The position numbers and the translations under genes are program-made. This document shows positions 1 through 8,038 of a stretch of 24,136 nt of DNA, piece after piece. The DNA lies in assembly GCA_020536535.1 (NCBI GenBank), contig JAHLWZ010001055.1, positions 1-24,136 on the forward strand. The letters are read 5' to 3'. Source of the DNA: Pelomyxa schiedti. Its lineage: Eukaryota > Evosea > Pelobiontida > Pelomyxidae. Numbering within the stretch: position 1 is the first letter of the stretch; every line of letters starts with the position of its first letter. Below the pieces are notes generated by a model. It was not told the origin of the DNA. It was given only the letters and a program-made list of their open reading frames with translations, and ran no database searches.

Positions 1-4
1 ACTT

Positions 5-508
5 TTGGATTTGTGTTCAGGGTATTGGCAGATCCCAATCGCTGAACAGGATAGAGAGAAGACAGCATTCAAGGTGAGAAGTGGTCTGTATGAGTTTAAT
101 GTCTTACCTTTTGGACTATCAGATGCACCCAGTACCTTTCAAAGGATAATGGACTTGACCATGGGTGGCCTTCTTTGGGAGGAATGTCTGGTCTATCCTG
201 GTATTTGGAAAGACACTGGAGTGTGTGATTCTGCGAACACACAGGCAAACTGTGTGCAAGGCACACTCGCAAGACTCGAGACTGGACACTCAGAGGCTGA
301 GCCATCACTTACCAAGTTCGGAAATCAAGTTCACAGAAAGATCATCAAGATACCCAAGACCTTTCCCTTGACTTTGGAATCCTTGATAAACGCACACCGA
401 GTCACCTCATTTCATGTGTTGGAGAGATTAAAGGCGGCACACCTTTGCATCAGACTCTCCAAGTGTCAATTTGCAAGACGCAAATTGCCTTCTGTACCTT
501 GGGTTTGA
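5..508 (+). pseudogene. Reverse transcriptase fragment (Ty3-type), disrupted
   Basis: The first 50 residues are classic Ty3-type RT palm sequence: DLCSGYWQIPIAEQDREKTA, then LPFGLSDAPSTFQRIMD. The following block should hold the YxDD catalytic site. Around 200 the text goes directly from the residues before that site to what reads, in a shifted frame, as LVFGKTLE, so the two catalytic aspartates are gone. From about 222 to 410 lies unrelated sequence. RT homology resumes near 415 with LERLKAAHL and LSKCQFARRKL and then changes frame into the next segment. Non-functional by sight. Confidence 0.85.
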
Positions 509-1256
509 AATATCAGATGAAGGCATACGAATAAGTCCAGCACAACTGAGGGCAGTGAAACAATTTCCAATGCACAATGTGCGGGACGAACCACAGGTTG
601 AGGCATTTGATACTCTGAAGCACGCACTCATGGAGGCACCAATATTGGGGTACCCAGAGGGGAGTTTACCTTTCTGCATTGAATCAGATGCATCGGGCAT
701 TGGTCTGGGTGCAGTGTTATTCCAGCTAATAGGGAAAAGGAGGGTTACTATAGCCTACTGGAGCCAGGCACTAACAAAGGCAGAGAGGAACTATGATACC
801 AGAGAGCGGGAGTGTCTTGCAGCAGTGGAAGCCTTGAAGCACTGGTGGAGCTATATCCAAGGAGCTGTAGGCATCACGTTATACACAGATCACATTGCAC
901 TTAAGTACCTTCTGGAGGCAAAAAACCTATCTGGAAGGTTGGCTCGATGGAGTCTTACACTATTACAGTACAATCCACTTATCCAACACAAACCTGGGAA
1001 GCTCGTGGTGGTGCCACACACACTGTCTCATTATCCAACATCGACTTGCCTGCTAATCAAGAATGAGCCGATGCACAGTAATATGCTAAGAGCACAATCT
1101 CTGGATGTGCAGTCTCAGTGCTCGTGCTCGCAGAGAGTTTGCTTGTGTATTCTACTGAATCACGCACTGGATTCACAGCTTGAGAGAGGCCTCAACTATG
1201 TTAGAGTCACACTGGAAAAAGAAAGGTTACAACAGCAGCAGGACAGAAAGTATTGA
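471..1256 (+). pseudogene. RT end plus RNase H of the same Ty3-type element
   Basis: It begins with the RT end (LGFEISDEGIRISPAQLRAV) and then jumps from NVRDE to PQVEAFDTLKHAL, which means about 40 residues of the usual RT/RNase H connection are deleted. RNase H is clear: FCIESDASGIGLGAVLF (first Asp), RERECLAAVEALKHW (Glu), LYTDHIALKYLL (third acid), ARWSLTLLQYNPLIQHKPGK. The last block, where the family has an ADALSR-like motif, reads VPHTLSHYP, so the final catalytic Asp is replaced by His. After residue 190 the reading loses all similarity to pol; the integrase zinc finger and core are missing. Confidence 0.85.
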
Positions 1257-1450
1257 GGGAAAGCTCAATTGATGTTGGACAAGCTGTTTGGGTGTATGCA
1301 TCACAATCACTAAGGAAGTAGACAAAGAAGCACGCAAATTTGTTGCTAAGTGGCATGGGCCTTTTAGGGTTATTGAGAAGATAGATGAGAACTTGTACCA
1401 ATTAGAAAACGAGAGAGGATTCCCACTAACACTATTTACCGGAAACTGAG
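1257..1450 (+). pseudogene. Post-integrase C-terminal tail of the Ty3-type pol
   Basis: Two short pieces in different frames read LDVGQAVWVYASQSLRK, a stop, then KFVAKWHGPFRVIEKIDENL and YQLENERGFP. VGxxVWVY followed by KWHGPFRVIEKI is the SH3-like tail that follows the integrase core in Ty3-type pol. A stop codon and a frame change separate the pieces, so this is a relic. It ends in AT-rich sequence that passes into the tandem repeat. Confidence 0.75.
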
Positions 1451-1453
1451 GAT

Positions 1454-1571
1454 ACCGACTTGGGTTTAAAGTTCCGACTTGGGTTAAAAATTCCGACGCG
1501 GTTTTTTTTTTCCGACTCGGGTTGTAGTTTTGTGACTCGGGTTTTTGTTTTGTGTCTCGGTTTTTAAGGGG
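1454..1571. repeat. Degenerate tandem repeat, about 19-22 bp unit, six copies
   Basis: Six consecutive units share the core CCGACTYGGGTT followed by a T/A-rich spacer of variable length. The later copies decay to TGACTCGGGTTT and TGTCTCGGTTTT. The array lies between the pol tail and the polypurine tract, that is, in the 3' untranslated region of the retroelement. Confidence 0.7.
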
Positions 1572-1646
1572 CTACTCTAATAATAAATAACTTTGAAGTA
1601 TTATGAGTTCACCCGTTAATGAAGGTCAGGAGGACGAGAACCTCTT

Positions 1647-1655
1647 GAGGGGGGA
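1647..1655 (+). other. Polypurine tract of the Ty3-type element
   Basis: GAGGGGGGA lies about 200 bp after the pol tail, where such elements place the primer for plus-strand DNA synthesis. A TG dinucleotide occurs shortly after, but no recognisable LTR follows, so the LTR was probably lost or truncated. Confidence 0.5.
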
Positions 1656-1701
1656 TTCTGCACATCCATCCAGAAAAAGAAAGTGATTACATTCTGAGCA
1701 T

Positions 1702-2346
1702 TCATTCTGTGCTCCAACGGAGGAGAACTTGGAAATGGCCATCGGGCCCCTTCGCAGTGATTGTGAAAAGAGTTGACCTCATCCAGTTGAGTGTCACTTT
1801 CATTGCGAACGTAAATCCATCTGACACGGTTCCTGACCAGAAACGTGCTTTCTTAGACCCATCCTTGCAGCTGTTGAACAGTTCAGCTGTCCAGGAGCAG
1901 CCTGGTGGTGCAATAACACTCACAGTCCCTTTATATTTCACTGTGAGCCATGGCAGTACATGTGGTTCCAAGTATGTTGCTTGGCCTTCCCCATGGGACA
2001 CCCAAACGTCCAAGTGAATGTCACAAACCTCTGTTTATATTTGGAGAGAAGGCAAAATGTCAGCTGAGTTGTTCCCACATAATCTTGGAGTAACACACGG
2101 TTTGATGTCCCTCGAGCTGTTACAAGCATATTCGCCCCAACATCCTCTGCGCAAAGTGCCCAGGCATCGGCTGACAGGCGGCTCCTCAATTCTGTTGTTT
2201 GTTTGGTTATAACAGGTTCACTGAACCACACACTACAGACCATCCACCCAGAATTTCAAGAACTTTTGTTGAATCTCTTCAATGCCACGCTCTCCCAGTA
2301 AACTCATTATCCTTTCGTCATGTGGAGTTTCCGCTTCCAGTGTGGC
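1702..2346 (-). CDS. C-terminal two exons of a family member related to the 8286-9442 gene
   Basis: The inferred exons are 2346-2241 and 2030-1702 on the minus strand. The first reads ATLEAETPHDERIMSLLGER then EIQQKFLKFWVD and ends in phase 1 at a GT. The second starts after AAATATAAACAG and ends RWSTE-stop. Both match the last two exons of the plus gene at 8286-9442: QKFLKFWVD against QKRLLEIWVE, and VTLNWMRSTLFTI against ITLNWLRQTDFTI. Intron position and phase (0 in, 1 out) are identical. The intron is 218 nt, longer than in the relative. Upstream exons are not resolved; a good donor-like TTTGG|GTGAGT sits at about 2379, but the exon before it has a stop in the needed frame. The domain is unrecognised and looks like a beta-sandwich. 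It may be a truncated copy, because retroelements lie on both sides. Confidence 0.6.
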
Positions 2347-2360
2347 CTGTTGTTGAAAAA

Positions 2361-2868
2361 TGAGGGGTCACAACTCACCCAAAGAGAAGTAAGTGCTACA
2401 CACATCTGTCACAGGAGTGCCTGACGCCAATGAGGTGGGATTTAGTGGTACTGAACGCGAAGAAGTAGTGGATGCCATGGTTGTTTGTTTGCTGTGCTTT
2501 TTTTTTCAAACAAAAAGCATTTTATAGGCAAACAATTTTCATTCGTAGAATGCAAAACCAACACTTCCTCTCTTGCTTTTGGGGAATGCCAAAGTCCAGC
2601 TAATATTAGGGCTGTTTTGTACTTTTGGGTCCCCAACACAACCCCAAGTTTCGCTGAAGTAACACAGAACTTTTCGGTTTGGGTCTGGCGAAGTGGGACT
2701 CAGTGGGCTCATCAGTACCATTTTTTGAAAATCATGCCCTTTTTGCTGCGGTTGCCTTAGCTTTCTCAGCTTTTTCCTATGTCCTTGGAAACCTTCATTC
2801 ATGTTGTCCAGTCTTGGGAGATTCAGTGTGCAGTATTAAGGGAAGAAAGGCAAACTTGATGTTTTCAC
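2361..2868. other. No supported gene
   Basis: Open frames exist on both strands but none shows a recognisable motif or consistent splice structure. The stretch separates the family fragment from the second retroelement. A run of Ts at 2500-2508 is the only simple feature. Confidence 0.4.
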
Positions 2869-3361
2869 CCACGTGGTACTTCTCCTCAATGTGCAGTTTG
2901 CGGCTGGAGTCCCATGTCTACTTCCCATCGCTCTTCCATCTCTCTCCCACCACAGCCTCAACTTCAGGCTTTGTTTTTGCTTGGCTTCCCTCGGTGTCTG
3001 GCTTTGTGCTTGTGTGTCGGGTGTTATTTGTTGGTGGGGCCTCCTTCACGAGGTCCCTGCTGTTTCTTTGCCCCTTCTCCCCCCCTCCTAGGATTGGGGC
3101 TGTGTTCCCGCGGTGCTTGCAGAGTTGCCCAAGGTTTACAAGCTTGTGTGACACTTCCCCTTCCAAGGATTCCAATCTCGCAGCTCCATTTACTGGGATG
3201 TCTGTGATGCAGTATGGTCCCTTCCACTTATCTGCCAGTTTCCCTAGTTCCCGGTCCTTGTTTCCCCATTCTGAAGCACATACACAAGGTCACCCACTTG
3301 GTACTTCTCCTCCAGTTCCTCAATGTGCAGTTTGCGGCTGGAGTGCCATGTCTGCTTCGTC
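2869..3361. repeat. Direct repeat of about 60 bp inside the second retroelement
   Basis: Positions 2869-2927 and 3296-3361 share GGTACTTCTCCTC followed by CAATGTGCAGTTTGCGGCTG, then GAGT[CG]CCATGTCT. The 5' copy lacks 9 nt present in the 3' copy. On the minus strand the intact copy encodes the integrase-tail text HSSRKLHIEELEEKYQVGDL. This is either a local duplication within the element or the scar of a second insertion. Confidence 0.75.
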
Positions 3362-3558
3362 AACTCTGCTGTCCGTTGGGCCAATTTCCAAGCCTCGCAC
3401 ACCCTCCTTGTCAGTTTTTCCGCATGCCCGTGGGCCTCTCCAGCCCCGCCGTGGTCGAGCAACGCACCTGGCGTCCTGGCGTCCCGTCCATGTTCCAAGT
3501 AGAAGGGGGAGAACCCCGTCGTTCGACTGATCGCCGTTCGGTGTGCAAACGCCAGCAT
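3244..3558 (-). pseudogene. Integrase tail of the second Ty3-type element
   Basis: The text MLAFAHRTAISRTTGFSPFY followed by LEHGRDARTP is the conserved segment after the integrase catalytic Glu in Ty3-type elements. It is followed by a coiled helix (KLAQRTAELTKQTWHSSRKL) and the SH3-like VGDLVYVLQN. It continues in another frame at 3240-2918 as DKWKGPYCITDIPVNGAARL and a basic tail. Confidence 0.8.
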
Positions 3559-3900
3559 CGGTAGTAGGTCATCCCAATGTCCTTGTCATCATTTGCGTAG
3601 ATGCGGAGCATCTCCACGAGTATGCGGTTGTACCGCTCGGTCTTACCATCGGCCTGAGGGTGGTAAGGCGTTGTCATCCTCTGCTCGATCCCGAGCATTT
3701 TGCATTGCCCTGTCATGATCTTGCTGGTGAAGTGGGTGCCTCGATTGCTAATCATCACCCTCGGTATTCCTTTCCGGCACACCCAGCTGCGCACCAGAGC
3801 CCTAACAGCGCACTCTGCATCTGGGTGCCTGGTGGCCTTGAGCTCAACATCCCCAGTGAGGTGGTCGATCATTACGAGAATGTAAGAGTTCCCTCGCCTG
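3411..3900 (-). pseudogene. Integrase core (rve domain), disrupted
   Basis: The core reads ILVMIDHLTGDVELKATRHP, then GIPRVMISNRGTHFTSKIM and TPYHPQADGKTERYNRIL. These are the three catalytic blocks of a DDE integrase. The second catalytic acid, normally SDRGTHF, is Asn here, which by itself would abolish catalysis. The frame is lost just after DKDIGMTYYRCW and continues in another frame at 3558. Confidence 0.85.
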
Positions 3901-4224
3901 GTGGCCCTAAGGGGCCCATAAAGCCCAGACTCATGGTGTCCCTGGGTTGGTTGGTGACTGGTAGTGGATATCCTAGTGCCGAGTCCTTCCTTGCAGGCGC
4001 TTTCACTGTTGTGGTTGTCAACATGATTTGTTGGCGTAGTTCTTTGGGCACCACCACAGCCTTCGTTGCCCTAGTCTTCAAGGGATCTGCCTGCATCCTG
4101 TGTAAGACGTCACTCTCAGTGACGAAATCGTGGCGATTGGGCCCGGTCCTCAGCCTCCAGAAGGAGCTGGTACAACAAGGGGAACCAATAGAAACAGGTG
4201 ATGTTGTACAGCTCGTGAGAGGAG

Positions 4225-4821
4225 TCATATTCTGCTCTGCTTGTGACCTGGGAGGCACACAAGCTGGGAGGAGCTTGTTGTGGGGGAAGTGGAAGACATG
4301 AAACGGGAGCTGATAGAGGGTGCATTCTGCACTGACTGAAGTTGACAACCACTGGGACTTGAAGGGCTTGCTAGGGAATCTGGAGATACCACTGGAGTCT
4401 CAACTTGTGGAGAAGACACCAGGGAAGAAGAAGGAGGCAACAATTGTGATGGAGGAGGAAGCAGTGCTTGCATTTGTGGATTCTGTTCCTGTGCAGCAAC
4501 CCACTCTCGAACCAACTGAGAAACATGTGCATAAAACGCATTCATGAACTCCCCACGGTTTGGGAGATTAACAGTCACTGTTGTGTAAGGCCCACCAAAC
4601 TGTTCTGAATAACCAGTTGTTTCCTTGTGTGGTGCCGAAAAAGATTCCTGACAGTTTTGCAAGACTCCTTGCCAGCAGAATGTACATCTTTTCTTTAGTT
4701 TTGATTTAAGTGAGGGCCTGGAAAGTCTTGAGGAAGGACAATGGCATTGACGGAACTTACCATTTTCTTCTCTGTCTTCACACCTTTTCTCTGCTTTCAT
4801 TCGTTCTGCTTCAATGCCCAA
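4225..4821 (-). CDS. Ser/Pro-rich ORF, unrecognised
   Basis: A 198-residue open frame. The N-terminal 70 residues are Lys/Glu/Arg-rich; then comes CTFCWQGVLQNC, a more structured stretch (NRGEFMNAFYAHVSQLVREW), and a Pro/Ser-rich tail (LLPPPSQLLPPSSSLVSSPQ). The helix plus low-complexity tail could be a gag-like product of the adjacent retroelement, whose pol relic starts 35 bp downstream on the same strand. No zinc knuckle is visible. The 19-bp inverted repeat of the 4693-4984 element lies inside its N-terminal part, so that part may be element sequence rather than gene. Confidence 0.35.
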   Translation of the reverse strand: MGIEAERMKAEKRCEDREENGKFRQCHCPSSRLSRPSLKSKLKKRCTFCWQGVLQNCQESFSAPHKETTGYSEQFGGPYTTVTVNLPNRGEFMNAFYAHVSQLVREWVAAQEQNPQMQALLPPPSQLLPPSSSLVSSPQVETPVVSPDSLASPSSPSGCQLQSVQNAPSISSRFMSSTSPTTSSSQLVCLPGHKQSRI

Positions 4822-4984
4822 CTTTCATCTCTGCTGCCTTCTCCCATACCTGCATAATAATAATTAGGAAGGGTAAGTCATTCAATCTACCTGAGTCCAT
4901 GGCACATGATTGTTTATAATGTTGTCACTGTCTTGCAGCAGTATATAAATTCATCCTTGGAATGAACTTAAATCAAAACTAAAG
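4693..4984. repeat. 292-bp segment bounded by a 19-bp perfect inverted repeat
   Basis: CTTTAGTTTTGATTTAAGT at 4693-4711 is the exact reverse complement of 4966-4984. The segment between is AT-rich and contains TATATAAA. The shape is that of a small non-autonomous terminal-inverted-repeat element, but I cannot see a target-site duplication at the edges. Confidence 0.5.
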
Positions 4985-5033
4985 AGGCACAGGGAGAGCT
5001 ACCAAGACTTTTCAAAAAATAAGCAGCAACCCG

Positions 5034-5649
5034 GTTTGCTGAACAGTTTGCAGGCAAGGTGGGAACAACAGTCTCTCCAATAGGGACACTCAAAGCAACT
5101 TCGATGTCACAGTGTGAGTGGTTTTTTCTTCCATTTTCGATATAAGAGTTTCCTTAGAGATGTCCCACGAGACAGTCAAATGATCAAATGAGGTGAGTAA
5201 AAAATTACACACTTATTGTGGACCAAGTTGGCATATGCACCAAGCCGTCCATCATGCGTGGACTTAATGTGATCAACAGAAAGTGTTTTTTGCAGGATAA
5301 GAACAAATTACTTGAATGAGTTAGATGCAACAGTTTGTGCCTTTATAACATGTAGCTTTTCACTTTCTTCGGTGACGCGTTTTCTGCCACAATTTGTGCT
5401 GTACAGTGTTGTTTGCACTCGATTCACAGCCACAACATGCAAGTTTTGTCATTATTCGTTGTCGTGCTTCTGGGTCACCCTTTACTTGATTGGCCGCTGT
5501 CCGTCCCCATTAAGTTTTTTCAGGACACTGGGTTTCAGATCAGGCCTTTCATTGAATCCCAGCGAGTATCACGTATTACCTCCGAATGGGAACGAGAGTG
5601 TTTCCATTTTTCAAGGGGTGAGGTGTTGGGTGGAGAACACAAAGAGTGA
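5034..5649 (+). CDS. Unrecognised plus-strand gene fragment, probably spliced
   Basis: Exon-like pieces: 5034-5113 (TRFAEQFAGKVGTTVSPIGT, ending at CAGT|GTGAGT); about 5146-5192 (SFLRDVPRDSQMIK, ending at ATGAG|GTGAGT); 5306 onward after TTTTTTGCAG (IRTNYLNELDATVCAFIT); and a last open frame ending at 5649 (VPIKFFQDTGFQIRPFIESQ, ITSEWERECFHFSRGEVLGG). The donors are near-perfect. The second piece needs one more A in the AAA run at 5186-5188 to stay open. The joins are not fully consistent, so treat the model as tentative. An AATAAA lies 9 bp after the stop. No family recognised. Confidence 0.35.
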
Positions 5650-5657
5650 GCACTGTC

Positions 5658-5663
5658 AATAAA
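5658..5663 (+). terminator. AATAAA polyadenylation signal, plus-strand gene
   Basis: AATAAA occurs 9 bp after the stop at 5649. It faces the minus-strand signal at 5674-5679, giving a compact tail-to-tail arrangement. Confidence 0.45.
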
Positions 5664-5673
5664 AAGGGAAGAT

Positions 5674-5679
5674 TTTATT
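5674..5679 (-). terminator. AATAAA polyadenylation signal, phosphoesterase gene
   Basis: On the minus strand AATAAA lies 20 bp past the TGA stop (5701-5699) of the metallophosphoesterase gene, a good distance for its polyadenylation signal. Confidence 0.55.
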
Positions 5680-5698
5680 TCAATTCCACGAAAACTAG

Positions 5699-8038
5699 TC
5701 ATGAGTTTTCGTGTAACAACACGTGTGGTCTGCTATAACTGATGACCTCCTGAAGAGTATGAATACCAATTACCGCGTTTGGGACTACCTGTGTATTGTA
5801 GGATACTTCAACCACAGTCGCCTTGTTCACACGTTTGGTGGTCCCACTGTTGAGATATATCTTCTGTGGCTGGAAGACCCTCGCCAGAGCACAATGGGTG
5901 TGACCTGTTGTGTTGTGTTTTTTATTTCGGAAGAAGTAAAAACCTCATACCAAGAACGACACAGGCTGTGTGAGGACCTTTCAACAGCTCTGCTGCATAC
6001 CTAAATTTCTCCTTTTAGTGAATGTTATAGAGAAAAGGGTCACACTGATCAGCTGACTCTGATAAGAGCAGTGGTGAGAGCTTAGGTATTACACTGAGGA
6101 GTGTGTCGAAGTTTGTATGTTTATCTCTGTCCTCTTCGAGCAAAGTTTCATATTCGGTGGTACGGATTCCATCAAGCCGAAGTTTTGGCAAAAGTGCGCC
6201 CATCTGTCAAACTCAGTGAGTAACGATGTGAGGACTGGGAGACAAACAAAATCTGAATAGCGTTCTACGACATTACCCTGAGGGTGTACACATTAGAGTG
6301 GCTGAAGAATGAAGATACATACAAAAGATTCTTCAATTGGTTCCTGGTTCGGTCTGGGTATCTTAAGGCGTAATTCCATGTCCAAGGGTTTTTTGTTGTT
6401 GGCCACGAACATCACAAGCCCAAGGAGCGCACTCCAGGCACAGCTGTCAAAGTTGAGGTTCAGGACCTTGCTGAATTGAGTGATAAACATAGGAGGACTA
6501 GGGATACACGAGCGGGTCTGTGACCCCCCAGAATTTCCTGAGCAAAGCCTGCCTCAAAGGAGTATGCTATTGTATTAGCAAGTTTCTCCCGTGGAGGCTT
6601 GCTTGTTCCTTCCTGGCGCACTGCAATATCGGCGGTTGTGCGTACTTTCGTTACAAAGAACCCAAAAGGGAAAACTCCAAAGGGCCCATCTGGAGTGACC
6701 TTCATATCGAAAATATCTTTGGCATGCCCATGCTCCACAATAACAGTACCGTTTGGGGACGTGTATTGTCCCTGTTATGTATGAGCTTTCTTTACAAAGG
6801 AAGACTACATCTTTGTATTCCACTCTTCCTGGACCAAAGAACTCGTCAATGTCTTCTCTGGTGACTGTCATGTCGTGATTCCCGGTAACATAGAAAAATT
6901 TCACTCCACGCACCTGAGAAGAAAAAAAGGATTAAGAGCAAATCTATTCGTTGAATCGTACAGCGAGCGTTTCTACAGTGTCTTTAAACAGTGCCGAGGC
7001 AGCCTTCAAATTAAATACTTCAAGATGTTCAGCCAAGTATTCCAAATATGTCTTTGTTTCTGCACTAATGCGCTCCTGGGTGCTCCAAACCCTGGGGTCA
7101 AATTCCTGTATATCGGACAAGGAACTGAAGAGAATATCCATTGGCTGCAAGACACGTTAATCAAGGTCACAAACCGCCCAAGCTGACCTGTGCCCACAAG
7201 TCGAAGATATCGCCAGCCATTACAACTTGCAGTTGAGAAGGAAGTGAGGCTGGGGGGGTCCCTCCTGTCTTACGGTTGAACCAAGAGAAGAGCCCCTGTC
7301 TAAGAACCTCAATAGTACGCACTGGGCTTTGAATTCCCATCTTGGCTGGGGCAAATGGCGGAAAGCAACCAAGGTGTAGATCACTGAAGACCAGCATGTG
7401 TGTTACTGCCTGATGACTGTGTGATACTCCCACAGTGTTAATCTCTGAACAAGTTGTTGCTGGAGTGCTCAGAATTTGGTTTGGAGGAGTTCCAATAGAT
7501 GGAGGTATATCCATCACTGCCTGAAGGAACTTGGCATACAATTCAGAACGCGGCTTCCATGTGGTAGTTTCCAGATTGGCGGTATACAGTGCCCCAAGAG
7601 GGTGCTTCCCTTTGAGATTACTGCTTTTAAGTACCAGATCAGAATCAGTGTGGGGTTTGAGGGGTTCGCCACCAGTGGAACGCCCAACTGGGTACACGAG
7701 GTTCTGTGAGGTGATGAACTCGATGTAGTCCAGGACCTTTCCTTGGCGCCGATTGACCTGTGGAGAAGGATGAGAATGAAAAGGTGAGAATTTTTCATGT
7801 TGTTACCTCAGTAATGAAGTCAAAAGTGTCCAGCTTGAATGATTTTTCTGGACGGTCTACAGGAGAACCAGCTGATGCCACCACAATGGGGCCTTGCTTC
7901 AGCTGTTTGGTGAAGATTATTGTTGTGTTGAATTGGAAAAAACAACTTCACCTGCAAAAAGCCTACGAAGTCGCCTTCCAGGGCGTAAACCACTTCGGTC
8001 ACTGGTGAGTCCCACATGGCTGCTTGGTAGGTGGACAT
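5699..8038 (-). CDS. Jacalin-like region fused to calcineurin-type metallophosphoesterase, 11 exons
   Basis: Exons: 8038-7952, 7902-7807, 7757-7188, 7144-6962, 6913-6809, 6771-6525, 6470-6323, 6277-6248, 6203-6046, 6000-5951, 5904-5699; about 626 aa. All joins keep frame except exon 6/7, which needs one more base in the C6 run at 6524-6529. Residues 1-115 resemble a jacalin-type lectin (SFKLDTFDFITEV, GKVLDYIEFI, VGRSTGGEP). The phosphoesterase motifs follow in order: FSDLHLG (Asp187, His189), GDIFDLW (Asp244, Asp247), TGNHD (about 323-326), VEHGHAKD (about 359-366) and VVLGHTH (559-562). These supply the two-metal site of the family; the GDIFDLW and EHGH forms recall the LpxH-like branch. 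The substrate is unknown, and a lectin front suggests a sugar-bearing one. No signal peptide or membrane segment is visible. The start Met is preceded in frame by TAA and matches the start of the divergent relative (both first exons encode 29 residues). Confidence 0.8.

Larger units (their letters stand above)
1..1662 (+). mobile_element. Decayed Ty3-type LTR retrotransposon, 3' half
   Basis: In order, the stretch shows the middle of a reverse transcriptase, an RNase H domain, the post-integrase tail of a pol polyprotein, a short tandem repeat and a polypurine tract. This is the pol order of Ty3-type elements. The element enters the window already inside RT. It carries an insertion within RT, a deletion between RT and RNase H, a nearly complete loss of the integrase core, frame changes and stop codons, so it is dead. 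No convincing 3' LTR follows the polypurine tract; sequence of another gene family begins near 1700. Confidence 0.85.
2918..4190 (-). mobile_element. Second Ty3-type retroelement remnant (integrase half)
   Basis: Read on the minus strand, the order is pre-integrase text (FWRLRTGPNRHDFVTESDVL, HRMQADPLKTRATKAVVVPK), a shortened zinc-finger region, integrase core, post-integrase tail and a charged C-terminus (GERWKSDGK). It is opposite in orientation to the element at 1-1662 and holds complementary parts of pol. The two could be one rearranged element or two insertions. Several frame changes (about 3900, 3560, 3240) show that it is dead. Confidence 0.85.

Noticed and set aside
1454-1571. CRISPR-like array
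   Set aside because: Units are adjacent, degenerate and without unique spacers, in a eukaryotic retroelement context.
2679-3530. 283-residue plus ORF
   Set aside because: It is the antisense of the integrase remnant, with composition typical of a shadow frame.
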